Positions 7,253 through 15,749 of a DNA stretch of 25,741 nt are shown here, one piece after another. The stretch covers positions 1 to 25,741 of the forward strand of contig JARLHY010000041.1 in NCBI GenBank assembly GCA_031292015.1, written 5' to 3'. Numbering within the stretch: the first letter of the stretch is position 1; every line of letters starts with the position of its first letter. This DNA is from Negativicutes bacterium. Its GTDB lineage: Bacteria; Bacillota_C; Negativicutes; Sporomusales_B; JARLHX01. The notes under the pieces were generated by a model. That model worked only from the letters and a program-made list of their open reading frames with translations. It was not told the origin of the DNA and made no database searches. Made by a program: the position numbers and the translations under genes.

Positions 7253-8278
7253 TCAAGTGCGGCTTTGCCTGCCGGTGAGAAACCGTCCGGCGATGTCTTC
7301 GGCGTAGCCGCGGACCGAAGCATTACCGAAGCTGTCCAGCGGCGTCGCCGTAATCCGCTCCCGGAACAGGACCACTTCCGTCTCCGGCAGCAGTTTCTGC
7401 AGGGCCGCCGCCAGCGGCAGCCCGTTTTCCAGTATCTCCATCGCGTGAGAATTGCCGACAATAAAATTCATGCCAAGTTCCCTGGCTTTGGCTACCAGCG
7501 GACTGTCAGGCCGGACCCGGCTGATGGAAGCCAGCACGGTGTCCGCTTCGGGGTGTTCGCCCTTGACCTTTTCCAGGTGCTCCGGCGAAAATCCGGTGTG
7601 GGGGAAAATGTGGACAATGGTGCCCACCCGGTCTTCCCTGCCGCCCACCATGATCCGGCTGCCGGCGGCCACGTTGGTCTCGGCGATCGAATCGCAGCCG
7701 CGGCAGGACTGCTCCGCCAGCAGCATCCGCTTTTCCTCGCCCATCCCCATGAAGTCGTTCAGTCGGTAAACAATGTCGCCAAGGGTCTTTACCTCGTCCA
7801 GCACCTTACCCACATACAGAACATTGCCGGGAACGCCGCCATAGGCGATGTCCACCCTAAACGGCCTGTGGCCGTGGATGAGGGCGATGCCGGGATGCAG
7901 CCCGTGGAAAGCCTCATGCAGTTCGAACACCGCCAGTCCGTACAGGCCGAGGTAGCCTCGGATGTTCACTCCGCCGGAATTGGCGGCTTCCACGATGGGG
8001 TGATGGGCGACAATCGCGTCCACCCCGGTGGCACCAGCCAGTTCGATGTTGCATTCGGTCAGAGTCATGGTAACCGCGATCTTTCGCACCGGGGCCTCCA
8101 GATCGCCGCAGACCAGCCCCGGCGTCTCCATGCACTCCTTGCCGGGAATGTTGGACGACTTCATCATCACAAACTGATTCTTGCCGCTGAAAATGTCGTC
8201 AATACTCTTGACACACCTCCCTCCGGTTATCGTATCCAGCGCCATTAGAACATCCCGATTTGTTATCTGTCTACCCAT
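7253..8278 (-). CDS. NIF3-like dinuclear metal-centre protein
   Basis: A 341-residue protein related to the NIF3/DUF34 (YqfO/YbgI) family, which binds two metal ions in a hydrolase-like fold and has no settled biochemical role. The start is ATG 8278, with GGGAGG 9 nt upstream; the longer open frame to 8374 lacks such a site. Likely metal ligands include the AHHPIV motif (His92, His93) and the C-terminal GNSHAMEILENG segment (His278, Glu281), equivalent to the family's GHxxxE. The region between is larger than in short bacterial NIF3 proteins, and the CRGC pair (192-195) is an additional feature. It is probably co-transcribed with the MFS transporter 48 bp downstream, a pairing that hints at a shared small-molecule substrate (inference). 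Confidence 0.8.
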   Translation of the reverse strand: MGRQITNRDVLMALDTITGGRCVKSIDDIFSGKNQFVMMKSSNIPGKECMETPGLVCGDLEAPVRKIAVTMTLTECNIELAGATGVDAIVAHHPIVEAANSGGVNIRGYLGLYGLAVFELHEAFHGLHPGIALIHGHRPFRVDIAYGGVPGNVLYVGKVLDEVKTLGDIVYRLNDFMGMGEEKRMLLAEQSCRGCDSIAETNVAAGSRIMVGGREDRVGTIVHIFPHTGFSPEHLEKVKGEHPEADTVLASISRVRPDSPLVAKARELGMNFIVGNSHAMEILENGLPLAAALQKLLPETEVVLFRERITATPLDSFGNASVRGYAEDIAGRFLTGRQSRT

Positions 8279-8393
8279 GATTGAACCTCCCTCGAATTGC
8301 CCATCAGCTTCAACCAACTGCTGCATCCACTGTTGGAAACCCCGGCGTTTGCAGTGCTTCAGGCGAAAGCGCAAGCCATTGGTTGCACTTATG

Positions 8394-8425
8394 TCGAACA
8401 GCTAAAATATATTCTTTCTGTTCGA
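8394..8425. repeat. 8-bp inverted repeat upstream of the NIF3-like gene
   Basis: TCGAACAG (8394-8401) and CTGTTCGA (8418-8425) are perfect inverted arms separated by 16 AT-rich bases that include a TATATT on the minus strand. It may be an operator over the NIF3-MFS promoter or an RNA hairpin. The half-sites recall CGAAC/GTTCG of the Gram-positive SOS box, but the spacing is far too long for LexA. Confidence 0.35.
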
Positions 8426-8427
8426 GC

Positions 8428-8514
8428 AAAAAAACAAAAGACTACTAGCCTTCCCAATATCCCAGACACTCGGATGAACATCCGGGACAGTCAGAAAGAA
8501 AAACTAGTAGCCTC
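8428..8514 (-). terminator. Branched terminator-like structure between DUF2294 and NIF3 genes
   Basis: On the minus strand a helix of about 11 bp (core CTACTAG / CTAGTAG, 8504-8510 with 8442-8448) closes over an internal hairpin CGGAT-GTTC-ATCCG. It is followed directly by a T-rich run (8428-8440). It would end the DUF2294 transcript or act as an attenuator for NIF3-MFS. The long-range closing helix is unusual for a plain terminator. Confidence 0.5.
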
Positions 8515-8565
8515 AGGCGCTCGTGTGAGTTCCCCTAGCCAGCATATATTTGATTGTTGCGAATC

Positions 8566-8919
8566 CTATTTTTGAAAAGCGCTTTCCAGCACAATGACGG
8601 TCACAGCCACTTCTTTTTCCGGCTGGTAGTCCTTCAGAACGTATTTCACAGGCAGCTTTAACTGCGCCAAAAGCTCCTCATGCAGTTTCTCGCGGAATTC
8701 CTCCAGCAAAGTCAGGTCAAAAAAGCGGGTTATAACCCGGCTTTTCCGGTCCAGCGCCGCCAGGGCCGGAATCCGTTTGTTGTCGGCAAAGATCAGTATT
8801 ACAGCGTTATCGATGATATACACCCGCTGCTTCCGCAGTCCGGTGCCGTACATCGCGATATTCACTTCATTATTGACCCGTATGAGCTCTTGTTTCAGTT
8901 CAGCCGCCGAAAGGGGCAC
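8566..8919 (-). CDS. DUF2294 (MpsC-type) family protein
   Basis: A 117-residue protein matching the DUF2294/COG5609 pattern: an N-terminal helix (AAELKQELIRVNNEVNIAMYGTG), then R-V-YIIDNAVILIFADN, LTLLEEFREKLHEEL and a C-terminal strand ending in VAVTVIVLES. The family includes MpsC, a part of a Na+-translocating membrane-potential system in staphylococci, but most members are of unknown function and this one has no membrane segment. The start is set at GTG 8919, with AGGAG 8 nt upstream. The longer frame to 9000 has a TTG/ATG without a ribosome-binding site and would exceed the usual family length. It stands alone between two terminators. Confidence 0.75.
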   Translation of the reverse strand: MPLSAAELKQELIRVNNEVNIAMYGTGLRKQRVYIIDNAVILIFADNKRIPALAALDRKSRVITRFFDLTLLEEFREKLHEELLAQLKLPVKYVLKDYQPEKEVAVTVIVLESAFQK

Positions 8920-9030
8920 CTTTGTCTCTCCTGTCCAACCCTGCGCATATTCAAACCTTTTTGAGGTATTTCGGTGTAAACTTCCGTTTTCCTGCATCAA
9001 TGGCAGTTTTCGGCATTTGTTTTAGAAGAA

Positions 9031-9050
9031 TTTGTTACGCTTTTAACAAA
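9031..9050. repeat. 7-bp palindrome upstream of the DUF2294 gene
   Basis: TTTGTTA (9031-9037) and TAACAAA (9044-9050) are perfect inverted arms with a 6-bp spacer, just beyond the ileS terminator and about 110 bp upstream of the DUF2294 start. The shape fits a repressor operator, but no regulator can be assigned. Confidence 0.3.
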
Positions 9051-9086
9051 ACGGCAACAAAAAGCCCCCGGAACACTCCGGGGGCC
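9051..9086 (-). terminator. ileS: Intrinsic terminator of ileS
   Basis: GCCCCCGG (9064-9071) pairs with CCGGGGGC (9078-9085) around a 6-nt loop. On the minus strand it is followed by TTTTTGTTG. It begins 13 bp after the ileS stop codon. Confidence 0.92.
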
Positions 9087-9098
9087 AAAAATAACAGC

Positions 9099-11891
9099 TT
9101 ACAATGTTTTCACTACACCGGCGCAGCGGGCGCACAGGGTCGGGTGCTGCGGGTCCGCGCTGACAGTGTCTTCATAGATCCAGCAGCGTTCGCATTTTTC
9201 CCCGGTCGCAGGCTTCACAGTCACCGCCAGGGCAAGGTCGGCGGCTCGATAGGCCTCAGCCGGAGCGCTGCTTAGGCCTTCCGTCAGCTGGACACCGGAG
9301 ACGATCAGGATGGTCTTCAGTTCTTCCCCGCCAACCGCCTTCAGGATATCATAGGCCTGACCTTCGGCGTAAAGCTCCACCGCGGCGTCCAGCGAATGAC
9401 CTATTGTCTTTTCGCGGCGCTTTGCTTCCAGGGCTTTGGTAATCTCGCCCCGTAGTTCAAGGATCGCATCCCATTTCGTCTCAAGTTCACTGTCCAGATA
9501 TTCGGGATGCTCGGTCGGCCAGTCGGCCATCTGGACGCTTTCCGGCTTGCCGGCGACACTGGGCATGTACTGCCAGACCTCCTCGGTGGTAAAGGTCAGC
9601 ACCGGCGAAAGCATCGCCACAAGGGCGGTAAGAATCTCGTACATCGCCGTCTGAGCCGCCCGCCGCTCGATCGAGTCCGGCTTCGAGGTGTACACCCGAT
9701 CTTTCAGGATATCGAGATAGATGGCGCTGAGGTCGACGGCGCAAAAATTGTGCACCGTATGGTACAGAGCGTGAAACTCGTATTCCTGGTACGCCCGGGT
9801 CACCCGCTCCCGGACCTGCTCCAGCCGCAGCAGCGCCCAGCGGTCGATCTCCAGCAGTTGGCTGTAGTCCACCTTATCGCGGTTCGGGTCAAAATCAGCG
9901 ATGCTGCCGAGAATATAGCGGAAGGTGTTGCGGATCTTGCGGTAGACTTCCGCCATCTGCTTCAAGATGTCCTTGGAAATCCGGATATCGGCTTTATAGT
10001 CGGAGGAAGCCACCCACAGCCGCAGGATGTCGGCGCCGTACTGCTTGATGATCTCCTGGGGATAGATAACGTTTCCCACCGATTTGGACATTTTGCGGCC
10101 CTCGCCGTCGACGACGAACCCGTGGGTCAGCACCGCATCGAACGGAGCCCGGCCTCTGGTGGCCACCGAAGTGAGCAGCGACGACTGGAACCAGCCTCGA
10201 TGCTGATCTGAGCCTTCCAGATACATGGCAGCCGGCCAGGTCAGTTCAGGGCGTTCTTCCAGCACCGCGGCGTGGCTGGAGCCGCTGTCGAACCAGACGT
10301 CCATGATATCGGTCTCTTTGCGGAAGTTCGTGTGGCCGCAATGCTCGCAAGCCATTCCGGCCGGCAGGATTTCGGCCGCCGTACGGGCCCACCAGGCGTC
10401 TGACCCTTCGCGGCGGAACAATTCCTTCACTGCATTGATGGTGGTATCGTTAATAATATGTTCGTTGCACTCTTCACAGTAGAAGATCGGAATCGGCAGT
10501 CCCCAGACCCGTTGACGGGAAATGCACCAGTCCTTACGGTCGGCGACCATGTTGTGAATCCGGTCCTCACCCCAGGCGGGAATCCACTGGACTTCTTGGA
10601 TGGCTTTCAGCGCCGCGTCGCGGAAGCCTTCCACCGAGGCAAACCACTGCTCGGTAGCCCGGTAGATGACAGGGTTCTTGCAGCGCCAGCAGTGGGCGTA
10701 CTGATGGCGGACCGTGCCTTTGCCCAGCAGCATGCCCCGGGCGGCCAGTTCTTTGATGACCGGCACGTTGGCGTCTTCCACTTTCAGTCCCTGGAACTGT
10801 CCGCCTTCAGCCGTAAACCGGCCGGCGTGGTCTACCGGGTTGATTACCGGCAGCCCGTATTTCACCCCGGTGTCGAAGTCCTCCTGGCCGTGTCCCGGCG
10901 CGGTGTGGACGCAGCCGGTGCCCTGCTCCAGCGTGACATAGTCGGCCAGCACCACCACCGACTCGCGGTCCACGAAGGGATGGGCAAAAACCATGCCCTC
11001 CAGCGCGGCGCCCTTGGCCCTTGCCAGCACGGTAAACTTTTCGATTCCGTTGTCTTTGGCCACCGTGTCGGCCAGTTCAGCCGCCAGCAGGTAAATCTCG
11101 CCCTTGGCCTCGGCCCAGACATACTCAAGCTCGGGATGGATGGCGATGGCCACATTGGCCGGCAGCGTCCAGGGTGTGGTGGTCCAGATCACGGCATAGA
11201 CGTTTTGGGGATCGATTCCCACCGGCAGATTGCCCTTGTCGTCAATAAGCGGGAACTTCACATAGATGGTATGGGATTTCTTCTCCGCGTACTCGATTTC
11301 GGCCTCGGCCAGCGCGGTTTCGCAGGTAGTGCACCAGTAGACCGTCTTCAGGCCTTTATAGATATAGCCTTTCTTGGCCATTTCGCCGAACACTTCGATC
11401 TGCTTGGCCTCATACGGCGGAACGAGAGTGATGTACGGATGGTCCCAGTCGCCGGCCACCCCAAGGCGCTTGAACTCCTCCCGCTGCGTATCGAGGCATT
11501 TCAGCGCATACTGCTTGCATTCCCGGCGCAGATCGAGGGGGTCGAGTTCGTGCCTGTTGAGCCCCAGAATCTTGATGGCGGCGTGCTCGATCGGCATGCC
11601 GTGGGTATCCCAGCCGGGTACGTACGGGGCGTCGAATCCCCGCAGCGATTTATACTTTATAATGATGTCCTTCAACACCTTGTTCAGGGCTGTACCGATA
11701 TGGATATTGCCGTTGGCGTAAGGCGGTCCGTCGTGCAGGACGAACTTGGGCTTGCCTTGCGCCCGCTCGATTTTTTGTTCATACACCTTCTTGTCTTTCC
11801 AGTACTGCAAAAGCTCCGGTTCCCGCTCCGGCAGATTGGCCCGCATCGGAAACTCGGTCTGCGGCAGATTCAATGTTTTACTATAGTCCAA
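9099..11891 (-). CDS. ileS: Isoleucyl-tRNA synthetase
   Basis: A 930-residue class I synthetase that charges tRNA-Ile with isoleucine in the cytoplasm. It begins with TTG at 11891, supported by GGAGGTG about 7 nt upstream. The HIGH-type motif is HIGT (64-67) within [12 protein letters not shown], and the KMSKS loop is at about residues 600-604. The large editing (CP1) domain lies between them, and the C-terminal zinc site has Cys900, Cys903, Cys920 and Cys923 (CERCW...CARC). Length and domain order match the bacterial zinc-containing IleS (type 1). Expression is controlled by the T-box leader upstream. It follows the divIVA/yggU block but has its own promoter. Confidence 0.98.
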   Translation of the reverse strand: MDYSKTLNLPQTEFPMRANLPEREPELLQYWKDKKVYEQKIERAQGKPKFVLHDGPPYANGNIHIGTALNKVLKDIIIKYKSLRGFDAPYVPGWDTHGMPIEHAAIKILGLNRHELDPLDLRRECKQYALKCLDTQREEFKRLGVAGDWDHPYITLVPPYEAKQIEVFGEMAKKGYIYKGLKTVYWCTTCETALAEAEIEYAEKKSHTIYVKFPLIDDKGNLPVGIDPQNVYAVIWTTTPWTLPANVAIAIHPELEYVWAEAKGEIYLLAAELADTVAKDNGIEKFTVLARAKGAALEGMVFAHPFVDRESVVVLADYVTLEQGTGCVHTAPGHGQEDFDTGVKYGLPVINPVDHAGRFTAEGGQFQGLKVEDANVPVIKELAARGMLLGKGTVRHQYAHCWRCKNPVIYRATEQWFASVEGFRDAALKAIQEVQWIPAWGEDRIHNMVADRKDWCISRQRVWGLPIPIFYCEECNEHIINDTTINAVKELFRREGSDAWWARTAAEILPAGMACEHCGHTNFRKETDIMDVWFDSGSSHAAVLEERPELTWPAAMYLEGSDQHRGWFQSSLLTSVATRGRAPFDAVLTHGFVVDGEGRKMSKSVGNVIYPQEIIKQYGADILRLWVASSDYKADIRISKDILKQMAEVYRKIRNTFRYILGSIADFDPNRDKVDYSQLLEIDRWALLRLEQVRERVTRAYQEYEFHALYHTVHNFCAVDLSAIYLDILKDRVYTSKPDSIERRAAQTAMYEILTALVAMLSPVLTFTTEEVWQYMPSVAGKPESVQMADWPTEHPEYLDSELETKWDAILELRGEITKALEAKRREKTIGHSLDAAVELYAEGQAYDILKAVGGEELKTILIVSGVQLTEGLSSAPAEAYRAADLALAVTVKPATGEKCERCWIYEDTVSADPQHPTLCARCAGVVKTL

Positions 11892-12153
11892 GAACTACAC
11901 CTCCAAATAAAATAAACCTCCATCCCTAAGGGACGAGGTTCTATGCCCGTGGTACCACCCTAATTGCCTGCTGTTGCCACTTTAAACGTCTAACGTCCGT
12001 CTGACGGCGAAGCCTACTCTTTTTCGGTTCGCAGCTCGAGAGGGATCTTCGCCTGACTCGTTATACCGGGCTTGCACCGCCCCCGGTTCGCTGAAAAAAC
12101 TCCATCTGGCTACTGTCTCTGTCATCACTTTTGTAATATTTTATTGTCCGGCA
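11892..12153 (-). promoter_or_regulatory. T-box leader riboswitch controlling ileS
   Basis: The ileS leader contains the T-box consensus on the minus strand (AGGGTGGTACCACGG, within 11947-11965). This is the segment that pairs with the tRNA acceptor end. A terminator follows: AACCTC at 11915-11920 pairs with GAGGTT at 11935-11940, with inner TCCC/GGGA pairs, followed by TTTATTTTATTT on the minus strand. The stem I region upstream holds an ATC triplet (12044-12046) in a GAAGATCCC context that fits an isoleucine specifier. By family knowledge, uncharged tRNA-Ile binds and stabilises the antiterminator, switching ileS on. The T-box and terminator calls are firm; the specifier assignment is probable. 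Confidence 0.93.
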
Positions 12154-12159
12154 TAAGAT

Positions 12160-12189
12160 ATTATATACGAATCCACGCATGTTAGTCAA
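12160..12189 (-). promoter_or_regulatory. Sigma-A-type promoter of ileS
   Basis: On the minus strand, -35 TTGACT (12184-12189) and a perfect -10 TATAAT (12160-12165) are separated by 18 bp. The predicted start near 12153 gives a leader of about 260 nt, exactly containing the T-box. The -35 overlaps the yggU stop codon. Confidence 0.85.
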
Positions 12190-12496
12190 ACGAATGCTGC
12201 CTGCTCAGACATGCTAAAAAACCGGCTTTGTCGATACCGGTAACCGCGATGACCTTATCGCGGCTTTTTTGCCCGCTGGCGATAGCCACCCGGCTTTTGG
12301 CTACGCCGCACAGTTCGGCGAAAAACTTGATACAGGCAGTGTTGGCCGCACCTTCCACCGGCGGCGAAGTCAGCGCCAGCTTCAGGCTGTCGCCACTGAT
12401 GCCGCTGATGGTGCTGCGGCTGGCCCGGGGCTGCACCTTCACCTTCACCGTGATTCCGCCGGCCGTTTCCCGGCAGTCAAGCATACTCAGCGTCAC
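12182..12496 (-). CDS. yggU: YggU/DUF167 family protein
   Basis: A 104-residue protein of the DUF167/YggU family, small cytoplasmic proteins with no established function. The family core is visible: VKVKVQPRASRSTISGISGDSLKLALTSPP, the VEGAANTACIKFFAELCGV helix and the VAIASGQKSRDKVIAVTG strand. The start is uncertain: GTG 12496 uses a distant GAGG inside the end of divIVA, while the ATG at 12484 is an alternative. It begins 3 bp after the divIVA stop, so it is probably coupled to divIVA. The block with divIVA and ylmH is conserved in Gram-positive bacteria. Confidence 0.88.
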   Translation of the reverse strand: MTLSMLDCRETAGGITVKVKVQPRASRSTISGISGDSLKLALTSPPVEGAANTACIKFFAELCGVAKSRVAIASGQKSRDKVIAVTGIDKAGFLACLSRQHSFD

Positions 12497-12499
12497 AGG

Positions 12500-12952
12500 T
12501 CAGTTGTCATCCTCTTCCGAGTCCTTCAGCATTTCCATCTGGGCATTGATCAGCGTCCGCAGTCTGGTCCGATAAACCTGGGTCTGTTTTTTCAGTTCCT
12601 CGTACTCGCTGTTCATCCGCCGGACCTTCGTCGAAGCTTCTTCCACCAGTTTCTGGGCCCGGATCTCAGCTTCCTTGAGCACCAGCTCGGTTTCCTTCTT
12701 GGCATTCAGCTTGACTTCCTCCGCTGTTTCCTGGGCGATAACCAGCGTACTGTGAAGTGTATTTTCCATATGCTGATAATGTTCCAGCTTGCTGCTGACG
12801 CGGTCGAGGCTTTCCTTCAGCTCGATGTTGTCGCGGTACAGTTTCTCGTAATCCTTGACCACCTGATCAAGAAACTCGTCGATTTCTTCCTCGTTGTAGC
12901 CGCGAAAACTCTTCTTGAATTCTTTATTGTGGATGTCCAAGGGTGTTAACAT
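12500..12952 (-). CDS. divIVA: DivIVA family cell-division/polarity protein
   Basis: A 150-residue coiled-coil protein that in Firmicutes binds curved membrane at septa and poles and organises division and growth. The N-terminal membrane-binding module is clear (PLDIHNKEFKKSFRGYNEEE, with the characteristic Phe/Arg tip), followed by DEFLDQVVKDYEKL. From about residue 35 to 140 a continuous heptad-like coiled coil rich in Glu, Lys and Leu follows. ATG 12952 has AAAGGAG about 8 nt upstream. It lies 12 bp after ylmH, within the division cluster. Confidence 0.95.
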   Translation of the reverse strand: MLTPLDIHNKEFKKSFRGYNEEEIDEFLDQVVKDYEKLYRDNIELKESLDRVSSKLEHYQHMENTLHSTLVIAQETAEEVKLNAKKETELVLKEAEIRAQKLVEEASTKVRRMNSEYEELKKQTQVYRTRLRTLINAQMEMLKDSEEDDN

Positions 12953-12964
12953 GCCCCCACTCCT

Positions 12965-13750
12965 TTATATAAAGCGTTTCAATAAAATGCTGATCCGTCC
13001 CTTTTTCGTCTGGCCAAGCACCTCGCACACTTCCACCCGTCCCCGCCCGCGCATCGAGATAATATCGCCGGCTTTGATCGTCTGAGCCGCGCTCTTGGCG
13101 TCCTGCCAGTTCACCTTCACCTTGTCGGCATCTATCTCTCCCGCCATTTTGGTACGGGAGGTGCTAAAGCCCGCAGCAGCCACTGCGTCCAGCCGCAGGG
13201 AAGCGATGGTGGTTCTGATCTCCTTGACCCGCTCTTCCCGGCCCGCGATGGCCGACAGCTCCAGCGGGGCCAGTTCTACCGCCGCGGCGCCGATTTTCGT
13301 CAGGTTGCGTCTGATAAACTCGCTCATCACCGCGTCACAGACGATTTGGCAGCCCCGGCCGGTCATGATGATATCGCCGATCATTTCCCGCTTGAGACCC
13401 AGCCCCAGCACGGCGCCAAGCACGTCCCGATGGGATATCTCGTAGTAGCGGACATCGACGCTGGCCTCCAGTGCTGCAAGACCGTAGTCCGCCTTCCCCA
13501 GGAAATCCTCATCAATAAAGGCAGCCTTGACCCGCTCCGCTCCCTGGAAACCGCCGTCAGCCTCCAGCTTCAGCCGCGGGAAATGGGCAGCAACCGTCTC
13601 GGCCATGCTGAATCCGAAGGGATCGAGAAACTCACTCACTTTATATCTGCGGGACCTGGCGGTATTTTCGGCCAGATCCACCAGTCGGGCCGCCAGTTCA
13701 GCGTCGCCGCTGGCCCGGTAGTATCGCAGGATTTTCTCCCGTTCACTCAT
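12965..13750 (-). CDS. ylmH: YlmH, S4-domain RNA-binding protein
   Basis: A 261-residue YlmH-type protein. The C-terminal S4 RNA-binding domain occupies about residues 180-255 (TSRTKMAGEIDADKVKVNW, then IKAGDIISMRGRGRVEV), preceded by an N-terminal domain with the family's FLDPFGFSMAE-type segment. By family knowledge it binds ribosome or nascent-chain-tRNA complexes in ribosome-quality control and is linked to division genes by position. The ATG at 13750 overlaps the proC stop in an ATGA arrangement, so translation is coupled to proC. The ribosome-binding site of its own is weak. Confidence 0.93.
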   Translation of the reverse strand: MSEREKILRYYRASGDAELAARLVDLAENTARSRRYKVSEFLDPFGFSMAETVAAHFPRLKLEADGGFQGAERVKAAFIDEDFLGKADYGLAALEASVDVRYYEISHRDVLGAVLGLGLKREMIGDIIMTGRGCQIVCDAVMSEFIRRNLTKIGAAAVELAPLELSAIAGREERVKEIRTTIASLRLDAVAAAGFSTSRTKMAGEIDADKVKVNWQDAKSAAQTIKAGDIISMRGRGRVEVCEVLGQTKKGRISILLKRFI

Positions 13751-14565
13751 TTTATTTTCTGCCCCATCTCACGGGAACGGTTGGTGGCCGCCACCACGGC
13801 GTCGATCAACGCCGCGCGCACACCCTTTTGTTCCATGACATGAATACCGGCTATGGATGTCCCGCCCGGCGATGTCACCATGTCGCGCAGCTTGGCGGGA
13901 TGCTCCCCGGTCTCCAGCACCATCTTGGCAGCCCCGAAGAGGGTCTGGGCCGCCAGGACCGTTGCCATGGAACGGGAAAATCCTACCCGTACTCCGGCGT
14001 CGGCCAGAGCGTCGATCAAAACATAGGCAAATGCCGGTCCGCTGCCGGAAAGACCGGTGACAGCGTCCATTGCTTCCTCGTTCACCGTAACCACCCGGCC
14101 CACCGAGGCAAACACGGCCGAAGCCAGCTCGCCAGCCTTGACGCTGGCGTATCTGCCCAGCGCAATGGCCGACATCCCTGCCCCCACCGCCACTGCGGTG
14201 TTCGGCATCACCCTTACGATGGGAACTCCCGGCAGCTTGCCCTGCAGGGTGGTGATGGTAATCCCGGCAGCGATGGAAATCACTGTGGTGTTTTTGGCAA
14301 CCACCGGGGCGATGGTATCAAGAACGTCGTCAATAGTCTGCGGTTTCACCGTCAGAAATAGCACATCCGAGTTTCCTGCCACTTCCGCGCTGTCGAGGGT
14401 CGTAGCGACCCCCAGGGCGCCGGCAAGGTAATCCAGGCGCTCGGGTACCACATCGCTTATTGTAATCTGGGCTGCGGTTACCATCCCGGCTTTCAGCATC
14501 CCGCGGATGAGCGCTTCGCCCATAGCCCCGCCGCCGATAAAACCGATTCGTTTCGATTCCAGCAT
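13747..14565 (-). CDS. proC: Pyrroline-5-carboxylate reductase
   Basis: A 272-residue NADPH-dependent enzyme making proline from pyrroline-5-carboxylate. The N-terminal dinucleotide fold begins RIGFIGGGAMGEAL (residues 6-19). The C-terminal dimerisation and substrate part contains GLSGSGPAFAYVLIDALADAG and the family signature region SPGGTSIAGIHVME. ATG 14565 has AGGAGG 6 nt upstream. The stop codon overlaps the ylmH start. The gene sits between sepF and ylmH as in many Gram-positive genomes, and works in the opposite direction to the proline-degradation operon found 3 kb upstream in this window. Confidence 0.97.
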   Translation of the reverse strand: MLESKRIGFIGGGAMGEALIRGMLKAGMVTAAQITISDVVPERLDYLAGALGVATTLDSAEVAGNSDVLFLTVKPQTIDDVLDTIAPVVAKNTTVISIAAGITITTLQGKLPGVPIVRVMPNTAVAVGAGMSAIALGRYASVKAGELASAVFASVGRVVTVNEEAMDAVTGLSGSGPAFAYVLIDALADAGVRVGFSRSMATVLAAQTLFGAAKMVLETGEHPAKLRDMVTSPGGTSIAGIHVMEQKGVRAALIDAVVAATNRSREMGQKIK

Positions 14566-14598
14566 ATTGTCCTCCTGGGTCCGGCGGCCCCTTTAAGT

Positions 14599-15033
14599 CT
14601 ATTGTTTGCTGCTCCAGGGCAGGAATGTTCTGTCAGTGCCTTCTTCCCGCGAGCTGTAGGCCACATCGACATTGTTGGGCGCGCACAGAAAAATATTGTT
14701 ACCGATTTTTTGGATCGTGCCATTGATCGCATAGGTTGTCCCGCTGATAAAGTCGATCATCCGTTTGGCGACTTCCTTGTCGGTATTTTCCAGATTAATA
14801 ACCACAGGCTTGCGGTTCCTCAGGTGGTCCGCCACATGCTGGGCATCGTCGAATGTAAAGGGTTCAACCACCATAACCTTGACCTGTTTGGGGGCAGCTG
14901 TCGGCAGATTCACCAGATTGCCGCCTTTTTTCACCTTCTGGTCAAACTCTTCCAGCCTGGGACGCTCCTCCTCCGGGGCTTCGACTGTTTCAAACAGCCC
15001 TAGACTGCCCCAGACCTTTTCCATGAATTTCAC
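14599..15033 (-). CDS. sepF: SepF cell-division protein
   Basis: A 144-residue SepF protein, which anchors and bundles FtsZ filaments at the membrane in Gram-positive bacteria. The N-terminus (MKFMEKVWGSLGLFE) fits the membrane-binding amphipathic helix. A charged linker follows, then the globular core from about residue 45: VKVMVVEPFTFDDAQHVADHLRNRKPVVINLENTD (in part) and RMIDFISGTTYAINGTIQKIGNNIFLCAPNNVDV (in part). GTG 15033 has GGGGG 8 nt upstream; the ATG at 15024 would be 17 nt away, so GTG is preferred. It lies 17 bp after yggS and 33 bp before proC. Confidence 0.95.
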   Translation of the reverse strand: MKFMEKVWGSLGLFETVEAPEEERPRLEEFDQKVKKGGNLVNLPTAAPKQVKVMVVEPFTFDDAQHVADHLRNRKPVVINLENTDKEVAKRMIDFISGTTYAINGTIQKIGNNIFLCAPNNVDVAYSSREEGTDRTFLPWSSKQ

Positions 15034-15050
15034 GTATTAATCCCCCTTTG

Positions 15051-15749
15051 TTAATGGCGCGGACCGAATATGGCGGTGCCGATCCGAACCAGATTGGCGC
15101 CTTCTTCCACAGCCACAGCATAGTCGTGTGTCATTCCCATCGACAACCATTCGATAGCGCTGCCAGCCAGCTTCATGGCTTTCAGTTCCATGAACAGGCC
15201 GTATGCGGTTTTGAATATCGGTCGGGTATCTTCAGGGTCATCAAAAAACGGTGCGATAGTCATCAGTCCGCATAACCGGACGTGTTCCAGCCGGGAAATC
15301 GCCCGAGCCAGATCCGCTGCGCCGTCCGCCGCAAGGCCGTATTTGGATTCCTCTCCGGCGGGATTAACCTGAATCAGCACATCCTGACGCTTGCCGAGCT
15401 TGGCGGCCACCCGGTCGATTTCCATAGCCAGGTGCTCGCTGTCCACCGAATGAATAAGTTCAAACAAAGGAACCGCTTGACGGACCTTGTTGGTCTGCAG
15501 GTGTCCAACCAGATGCCACTCGGCCTGCCGGTCAAGGATCTGAGCCTTGGCTACGGCCTCCTGGACCCGGTTTTCGCCGATCGCAGCCGCGCCGGCATCA
15601 ATGACCTCGCGGACAATCTCCGCCTCCTGATTCTTAGTAACAGCCACAATTTTCACTTGGGGTCCTGTCCCGTCTACGCCTTGCTGCCGCCTGGTCACAG
15701 CCAGGCTGATGTCGCGTGCGATCCGGGCCAGATTGTCGGCGATGGACAT
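15051..15749 (-). CDS. yggS: YggS/PLPBP pyridoxal-phosphate homeostasis protein
   Basis: A 232-residue single-domain PLP-binding protein with the alanine-racemase-like barrel. The Schiff-base lysine is Lys39 in KIVAVTKNQ. Other family blocks are IGENRVQEAVAK, WHLVGHLQTNKVR, SVDSEHLAMEI, QVNPAGEESKYGL, LCGLMTIAPF, LSMGMTHDYAVAVEEGANLVRIGTAIFG (in part). The protein buffers PLP and influences amino-acid metabolism rather than catalysing a known reaction. ATG 15749 has GGAGG 7 nt upstream. It is the first gene of the sepF-proC-ylmH-divIVA block. No clear promoter could be assigned. Confidence 0.96.
   Translation of the reverse strand: MSIADNLARIARDISLAVTRRQQGVDGTGPQVKIVAVTKNQEAEIVREVIDAGAAAIGENRVQEAVAKAQILDRQAEWHLVGHLQTNKVRQAVPLFELIHSVDSEHLAMEIDRVAAKLGKRQDVLIQVNPAGEESKYGLAADGAADLARAISRLEHVRLCGLMTIAPFFDDPEDTRPIFKTAYGLFMELKAMKLAGSAIEWLSMGMTHDYAVAVEEGANLVRIGTAIFGPRH

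Larger units (their letters stand above)
8297..8575 (+). other. Doubtful plus-strand open frame, possible gene remnant
   Basis: An open frame of 92 codons starts with TTG and has no ribosome-binding site. Its first half (LLHPLLETPAFAVLQAKAQAIG.. in part) reads like a helical protein fragment, perhaps the C-terminus of a lost gene or transposase, but I cannot name a family. The 3' half overlaps the terminator structure. I treat it as probably not expressed. The 287-bp gap otherwise holds the terminator and inverted repeat listed separately. Confidence 0.15.

Noticed and set aside
8394..8425. LexA/SOS box reading of CGAAC...GTTCG
   Set aside because: The half-sites are about 20 bp apart, whereas the SOS box has a 4-bp spacer.
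10458..11915. 485-codon plus-strand open frame opposite ileS
   Set aside because: Shadow of ileS; ileS carries all synthetase motifs.
12484..12496. Choice of ATG 12484 as definite yggU start
   Set aside because: Neither candidate start has a clear ribosome-binding site, so the longer GTG start is kept with a note.
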